This document shows, piece after piece, positions 59,880-64,000 of a stretch of DNA of 64,000 bases. The notes beneath the pieces were generated by a model that was not told the origin of the DNA, did no database searches, and worked only from the letters and a program-made list of their open reading frames with translations. The position numbers were made by a program, and so were the translations under genes. Each line of letters opens with the position of its first letter. Within the stretch, counting starts at the first letter, position 1. The stretch is taken from positions 1 to 64,000 of the forward strand of contig NZ_JASZYG010000012.1 in the NCBI RefSeq assembly GCF_030317105.1, in the 5' to 3' direction. Origin of the DNA: Variovorax brevis (GTDB lineage Bacteria > Pseudomonadota > Gammaproteobacteria > Burkholderiales > Burkholderiaceae_C).

Positions 59880-60521
59880 ATGAGAACCGATGACCTTGTC
59901 GCCATGCTCGCGGCCCACGTGGAACCCGTGCCGCGACGCGCCGCGACGCGCCGGTTGGTCATGGCGCTCCTGATTGGCGTGCCGCTGGCTGTGGCCATCA
60001 TGATGATCGAATACGGCGTGCGGCGCGATCTGGTCCAGGCGATGTTCTGGCCCATGCTGTGGATGAAGATCCTGTTTCCCTTCTTCGTCGCGTGGGGTGG
60101 ATTTGTCATGGTGCAGCGCCTGTCGCGGCCGGGCGTGCGCGTCGGTCATGCCTGGTACACCTCGGCGGCGCCCATCCTCATGGTCTGGATCATGGGGGCG
60201 GTCGTCTGGCTGGCGGCCCCGCCGGAAAATCGCCCGGCGCTGCTGTGGGGCGAGACCTGGCGCTCCTGCCCCTTCAGCATTGCGTACATCTCGCTGCCAG
60301 TTTTCATTGCTGCCTTTGCGGCGCTCAGGGGGCTGGCGCCCACGCGGCCGGCCTTGGCGGGCGCCGCTGCGGGGGCCATGGCGGGCGGTGCGGGGGCAAC
60401 GGTGTATGCCTTGCACTGTCAGGAACTGGCGACGCCGTTCCTTGCGATCTGGTACGTGCTGGGGATGCTGATCCCTGTGGCGGTGGGGGCGCTCATCGGA
60501 CCGCGCCTCCTGCGCTGGTAA
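59880..60521 (+). CDS. nrsF: NrsF-like membrane anti-sigma factor (DUF1109)
   Basis: This 213-residue protein has a short cytoplasmic start (MRTDDLVAMLAAHVEPVPRR) and six predicted membrane helices. Members of this family hold the SigF-type ECF factor inactive at the inner membrane. Two cysteines lie in WRSCPFSIAYI and YALHCQELATP, both near membrane segments facing the periplasm; paired cysteines of this sort are needed for signal sensing in Caulobacter NrsF. It converges with pobA, leaving nine bases between. Confidence 0.85.
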   Translation: MRTDDLVAMLAAHVEPVPRRAATRRLVMALLIGVPLAVAIMMIEYGVRRDLVQAMFWPMLWMKILFPFFVAWGGFVMVQRLSRPGVRVGHAWYTSAAPILMVWIMGAVVWLAAPPENRPALLWGETWRSCPFSIAYISLPVFIAAFAALRGLAPTRPALAGAAAGAMAGGAGATVYALHCQELATPFLAIWYVLGMLIPVAVGALIGPRLLRW

Positions 60522-60530
60522 CCCGGCAGG

Positions 60531-61712
60531 TTAAAAGTCTTCCAGCGGCAAGCCGACGTAGTTCTCCGCCAGTGAGGTCGATGCCGCGCGCGAATGCACG
60601 AGGTAGTCGAGTTCGGCCTCCTGGATCTTCTGGCCGAATTCGCCCGTGTCCGGAAAGCGGTGCATGAGCGAGGTGAACCACCACGAAAAGCGCTCGGCCT
60701 TCCACACGCGGCGCAGGCACAAGTCCGAATAGCGGTCCAGTGCCGAGGCGCTTTTCTCCGAGTAGAAGATCTCCAGCGCCCGCGAGAGGTAGCCCACATC
60801 CGCTGTTGCCAGGTTCAAGCCCTTGGCGCCCGTGGGCGGCACGATGTGCGCCGCATCGCCGGCCAGCAGCAGGCGGCCGAATCGCATCGGCTCGGCCACG
60901 AAGCTGCGCAGCGGGGCGATGCTCTTTTCAAGCGACGGGCCCGTGACCAGGTGTTCGCTCGCCTCGGGGTCGAGGCGGCTGCGCAGTTCATTCCAGAACG
61001 CTTCATCGCTCCAGTTTTCCACGCGCTCGTCGGTCGGCACCTGCACATAGAAGCGGCTTCGCGTCGCACTGCGCATGCTGCACAGGGCAAATCCGCGCGA
61101 GGTGTTGGCATAGATGAGTTCGTGCGACACCGGCGGTACGTCCGCCAGCACGCCAAGCCATCCGAAGGGGTAGACCTTTTCGTAGGTGTGCAGCGCGCCG
61201 TCGGGCACGCTCTTGCGGCTCACGCCGTGGTAGCCGTCGCAGCCGGCGATGAAGTCGCATTCGATCTCGTGCGTGGCGCCGTCCTTTTCATAGCGCACGC
61301 GCGGGCGGGTGCCGTCGAAGTCGTGCAGGCTGACGTTGCCGGCTTCATACACGGTGACCAGACCCTCGGCCTCGCGCGCATGCATCAGGTCGCGTGTCAC
61401 TTCCGTCTGGCCGTAGACCATGACCTGCTTGCCGCCCGTGAGCCCATGCATGTCGATGCGATGCCGCGCGCCCTTGAAGAGCAGTTCAATGCCTTCGTGC
61501 GGCAGACCCTCGGCATGCGCTCGGGCGTCCACGCCGGCACGCTGCAAGAGATCCATCGTCACCTGCTCGAGCACGCCGGCGCGGATGCGGCCGAGAACAT
61601 AGTCGCCGCTCTGGCGCTCCACGATGATGTTGTCGATGCCGGCCTTGAACAGCAACTGGCCGAGCAACAGGCCGGCCGGACCCGCACCCACGATTGCAAC
61701 TTGCGTCTTCAT
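60531..61712 (-). CDS. pobA: 4-hydroxybenzoate 3-monooxygenase
   Basis: PobA hydroxylates 4-hydroxybenzoate to protocatechuate with FAD and NADPH. The 393-residue protein has the FAD motif GAGPAG (9-14), the middle DG motif GCDGYHGVSRK and the third FAD motif LLAGDAAHIVPPTGAKGLNLA (quoted in part as AGDAAHIVPP). Length matches characterised PobA (394). The frame is open to 61829, through the operator; ATG 61712 fits the family. A PobR-like regulator is divergent from it. Confidence 0.96.
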   Translation of the reverse strand: MKTQVAIVGAGPAGLLLGQLLFKAGIDNIIVERQSGDYVLGRIRAGVLEQVTMDLLQRAGVDARAHAEGLPHEGIELLFKGARHRIDMHGLTGGKQVMVYGQTEVTRDLMHAREAEGLVTVYEAGNVSLHDFDGTRPRVRYEKDGATHEIECDFIAGCDGYHGVSRKSVPDGALHTYEKVYPFGWLGVLADVPPVSHELIYANTSRGFALCSMRSATRSRFYVQVPTDERVENWSDEAFWNELRSRLDPEASEHLVTGPSLEKSIAPLRSFVAEPMRFGRLLLAGDAAHIVPPTGAKGLNLATADVGYLSRALEIFYSEKSASALDRYSDLCLRRVWKAERFSWWFTSLMHRFPDTGEFGQKIQEAELDYLVHSRAASTSLAENYVGLPLEDF

Positions 61713-61780
61713 ACTTGTCTCCACATGTTCGCCAAGCGTAGGCGTCAGCGGCTGACAGCGATACAGGGCGCAAGCGCGCA

Positions 61781-61819
61781 CTGTGCGATGATGGGATGGC
61801 CTGCGCGATGATCGCGCAG
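61781..61819. promoter_or_regulatory. Operator between pobA and its regulator
   Basis: A perfect palindrome CTGCGCGA-TGA-TCGCGCAG (61801-61819) is preceded 20 bases to the left by a further half-site in the same orientation, CTGTGCGATGAT (61781-61792). Three half-sites, two in a palindrome and one as direct repeat, is the arrangement known for PobR and PcaU, IclR-type activators of aromatic catabolism. Confidence 0.7.
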
Positions 61820-61849
61820 CAGTCACCATGAATACTTCTGCATTCCCGC

Positions 61850-62620
61850 ATGACCATCGCCAAGGCTGATTTCATCGAGGGCATTGCCAAAGGCATGTCC
61901 GTTCTGGAAAGTTTCGACACCGAGCGCCAGCGGCTCAACGCCACGCTGGCCGCCGAACGCGCCGGCCTCACGCGCGCAGCGGCGCGGCGCCATTTGCTCA
62001 CGCTGGCGCACCTTGGCTATCTGGAGACGGACGGCAGCTATTTCTGGATGGCGCCGAAGGTGTTGCGCTTTTCGGGGAGCTATCTCTCTTCGTCCCGCCT
62101 GCCGCGCACGCTGCAACCCACGCTCAACAGGCTGGCCGCGCAAACGCAGGAATCCTTTTCGGTGGTGGTGCTCGATGGCGAAGAGGTGGTCATCGTCGCG
62201 CGCAGCGGTGCCTACGGCGCGCCCACGCGGGTGCTCGCCTACGGGCTGCATCTGGGCGCGCGCCTGCCTGCGCACGCCACGTCGACGGGGCGCGTGCTGC
62301 TCGCCGCCATGAGCAGCGCAGAACTCGCACGCTGGCTGAAGGGCCGCACGCTGCCGCGCCTGACGCAGCACACCATCACCCAGGCCAAGGTTTTGCGCCA
62401 GCAGATCACCCAGGTGCGCACGCAGGACTTCTGCATCGCAACGGAAGAACACGAGATTGGCGTGCAGGCGCTGGCGGTGCCTTTGCGCAACATGCAGGGC
62501 AGAACCGTTGCTGCGCTGAACGTGGTTCTTTCCGGCGGACTGCGAACCGACCTCGCACTTGAGCGAGAATTGCTGCCTGTCTTGCTCGATGCAGTGCGTG
62601 AAGTTCGATCTTTGTTGTGA
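61850..62620 (+). CDS. pobR: IclR-family regulator, PobR/PcaU type
   Basis: This 256-residue regulator has an N-terminal winged helix (about 10-70; SVLESFDTERQRLNATLAAE and AARRHLLTLAHLGYL) and a C-terminal effector-binding IclR domain with RLPAHATSTGRVLLAA and IGVQALAVPL. This subgroup (PcaR/PcaU/PobR) activates genes for protocatechuate or 4-hydroxybenzoate use. Divergent placement from pobA with an operator between them makes pobA the probable target and 4-hydroxybenzoate the probable inducer. Confidence 0.88.
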   Translation: MTIAKADFIEGIAKGMSVLESFDTERQRLNATLAAERAGLTRAAARRHLLTLAHLGYLETDGSYFWMAPKVLRFSGSYLSSSRLPRTLQPTLNRLAAQTQESFSVVVLDGEEVVIVARSGAYGAPTRVLAYGLHLGARLPAHATSTGRVLLAAMSSAELARWLKGRTLPRLTQHTITQAKVLRQQITQVRTQDFCIATEEHEIGVQALAVPLRNMQGRTVAALNVVLSGGLRTDLALERELLPVLLDAVREVRSLL

Positions 62621-62664
62621 AACTTGAAAAGAGCCAAAAAACCGCGCTATAATCTGAGGCTTGT

Positions 62665-62740
62665 TCCCCGATAGCTCAGTTGGTAGAGCGCCGGACTGTT
62701 AATCCGTAGGTCCCTGGTTCGAGCCCAGGTCGGGGAGCCA
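62665..62740 (+). tRNA. tRNA-Asn (anticodon GUU)
   Basis: A 76-nt cloverleaf begins TCCCCGATAGCTCAGTTGGT and ends with encoded CCA. The anticodon loop CTGTTAA gives GUU. The T-arm is GGTTCGAGCCC. The DNA to its right differs from the rest of the window. Confidence 0.96.
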
Positions 62741-62765
62741 CTGAATACAAGGTGGTTCCTGGAAA

Positions 62766-62798
62766 GCCCGCTACAGAATATGTAGCGGGCTTTTTTTT
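62766..62798 (+). terminator. Terminator of tRNA-Asn
   Basis: GCCCGCTACA (62766-62775) pairs with TGTAGCGGGC (62781-62790), followed by eight T residues. Confidence 0.93.
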
Positions 62799-62864
62799 GT
62801 TCCTTTGTCCCAGCACCATCCCGGCGCCTCTTAGAGGGTTGCGACTCGTCTTCCTCGGCGTTCC

Positions 62865-63080
62865 TTACGATTTTTGCGGTCGGCGCCCAGCAGGCACCCA
62901 GGTTTCCTTGTTGTCCGCCTCCGACCGCTTGTAGAGTGTGCGCCGCATCCCGGGGAAGTGGTGTTCCGGCGGAAGCGCCAATCCTCGGTATCGACGTTTT
63001 TCGATCGTGCATTTCTTGACCCGAAACGTTGTCGCCAACTCCTCGGTCGTCATGTACTCACTGAGCTCTGGGGTCATCAC
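62865..63080 (-). CDS. Small helix-turn-helix DNA-binding protein (AlpA/MerR-like)
   Basis: This 71-residue protein has the pattern MTTEELATTFRVKKCTIEKR, which looks like the first helices of AlpA/excisionase-type winged helix proteins that bind DNA, followed by FPGMRRTLYKRSEAD. Such proteins often accompany prophages or integrative elements. GTG 63080, or ATG 63077, follows a strong GGAGGAAAC ribosome site. It lies right of tRNA-Asn and is divergent from the next gene. Function is inferred only from the fold. Confidence 0.6.
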   Translation of the reverse strand: MMTPELSEYMTTEELATTFRVKKCTIEKRRYRGLALPPEHHFPGMRRTLYKRSEADNKETWVPAGRRPQKS

Positions 63081-63374
63081 GGTTTCCTCCGAGCAGGTTC
63101 AAGTTCCTAGGACGCCCTTGCGGCGCACGCCTTGCGATTAATGGGGGGCGCTCACTGCCATAAAGGTCATAAACCTATTGATCGGCCGCATCCGACCGAA
63201 AGCACGCTGACCGCGACATCATCTGGTTTCTGTGGGTTTCGAGAACCGAATCCGACAGTTAAAGGATCGATCGAAAAATATCGCGATGCGTTTTTACTCT
63301 CATCGAACGGGGTCTTGCAAGAAAGCAGGCAAAACCATGCTCGATGTGGATGTAAAAGGGCAATAGGAGCCTCT

Positions 63375-64000
63375 ATGGAAACCAGACGCGCAGTGGGGCA
63401 ACGCGGCGCATCCCAAACCGATTTCTTCCTATCGGTGCGCTTTGACCCGCGTACGAAGTTTCAGATGAATATTGCTGCGAAGCTTCAGGGCAGGTCGGAT
63501 GCGAGCTTCATGAAATGGGCGGTCGACCGCAGTTTTGGCAGCATTTTGAACGCTGTGTTCACTGCCAATGGGCGAGCGGTCACGTTTGCCGAGGCCGATT
63601 CGGGACCCTCGGAGTTGTGGCACCACTGCGAGACGGATCGGTTTTTGAATGTTGCATCAAGGCTTCCGGAAGTCTTGACATCTGGTGAGAAAGTCCTTTT
63701 CCAGAAGATCAAGGAGGTGCTTGCTCTCTCGAACCCGTCCAGGGGGTTTGTAGACGACATCTGGGACCGCCAACTCGTGCGCGCGAACCGAACCCTGATC
63801 TACGCCGGCATCGAGCAGGGGTTTTCGGCGCTTGAAATGGCGCAGGCGCTCTGCGGGAACAAGCGGCTACGAGCAGCGATCTTAAAGTTCGCCAAGGTGA
63901 GCGACGGTCCATTCAAAAGCGGCGAAGCCGCGCAACACCAAAGTGAACGAAAGAAGGGCAGCAAGGGTGACGCGCGTTCCCACTACATCGCGGTGCGCAT
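63375..64000 (+). CDS. Protein of unknown function, N-terminal part
   Basis: From ATG 63375, with AGGAG four bases before it, the frame stays open to the right edge, giving 208 residues so far. The start is METRRAVGQRGASQTDFFLS; no signal peptide or membrane helix is seen. Around residue 130 is RANRTLIYAGIEQGFSALEMA and later a basic Lys/Arg/Ser-rich stretch. I do not recognise a family. GC content is lower than in the core genes. About 290 bases of AT-richer DNA separate it from the divergent helix-turn-helix gene; nothing else is seen there except a short AGGT/ACCT inverted repeat near 63170. Confidence 0.6.
   Translation, partial: METRRAVGQRGASQTDFFLSVRFDPRTKFQMNIAAKLQGRSDASFMKWAVDRSFGSILNAVFTANGRAVTFAEADSGPSELWHHCETDRFLNVASRLPEVLTSGEKVLFQKIKEVLALSNPSRGFVDDIWDRQLVRANRTLIYAGIEQGFSALEMAQALCGNKRLRAAILKFAKVSDGPFKSGEAAQHQSERKKGSKGDARSHYIAVR

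Noticed and set aside
62647..63012. A 121-codon open frame on the minus strand over tRNA-Asn and its terminator
   Set aside because: It is antisense to a tRNA and overlaps the helix-turn-helix gene in another frame, with no ribosome site.

Overview
The window comes from a high-GC betaproteobacterium of the Burkholderiales, most likely a member of the Comamonadaceae such as Variovorax or a close relative. The evidence is the combination of trxA-rho, dnaX-ybaB-recR beside a 4.5S RNA gene, a zinc-independent L31, an rnhA with a TTG start next to a small methyltransferase, PobA with a PobR-type IclR regulator, and GC-rich codon use throughout. Only the far right end (after about 62.8 kb) and possibly the far left end (before about 0.7 kb) look like accessory DNA, and both abut tRNA genes.

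Layout. 1-0.75 kb: end of a TPR protein with a 135-bp tandem repeat, then an empty stretch and tRNA-Pro. 0.88-3.6 kb: GST, then a CRP-domain/thioredoxin-reductase-like flavoprotein with a UBP zinc finger. 3.7-15.8 kb: a phosphate and polyphosphate cluster (OlsB-like acyltransferase, ppk1, sixA, ppx, pstSCAB, phoU, phoB, phoR). Three well-formed Pho boxes with 11-bp spacing lie before ppk1, ppx and pstS, so synthesis and breakdown of polyphosphate appear tied to the same PhoR/PhoB circuit that sits in the cluster. 15.8-24 kb: MATE exporter, membrane protein, L31, an oxidoreductase, rho, trxA and a flavoprotein. 24-28.6 kb: 4.5S RNA, a cytoplasmic-looking metzincin, dnaX (with a probable frameshift site), ybaB and recR. 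28.6-33.1 kb: MAPEG protein, a NitT/TauT-type ABC transporter and LtrA. 33.2-36.3 kb: MltD, a remnant of gloB, a methyltransferase and RNase HI. 36.3-40.5 kb: a dehydrogenase and molybdenum cofactor genes moeA, mobA and moaA. 40.6-46 kb: SDR, ALDH, GNAT, a Crp/Fnr regulator, an unknown protein, GFA protein and Pcm.

46.1-56.5 kb is one long nucleobase operon read leftwards: URC1 and URC4 (homologues of the yeast URC uracil-degradation pathway), upp, a BMP-type nucleoside ABC transporter (binding protein, ATPase, two permeases), a lipoprotein nucleoside phosphorylase-family enzyme and cytosine deaminase. Together these would import nucleosides, release bases, turn cytosine into uracil, make UMP and feed the URC route.

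56.6-60.5 kb holds a bufferin-type copper system: a 97-residue Sec-exported four-cysteine peptide (BufA), the MNIO enzyme BufB, its partner BufC and a DoxX protein, divergent from an ECF sigma factor of the SigF type and its DUF1109/NrsF membrane regulator. Both divergent promoters share an identical 11-base element containing GTAACC.

60.5-62.8 kb: pobA, a PobR-like regulator with a palindromic operator between them, and tRNA-Asn. 62.8-64 kb: a small helix-turn-helix protein and an unrecognised gene that runs off the window.
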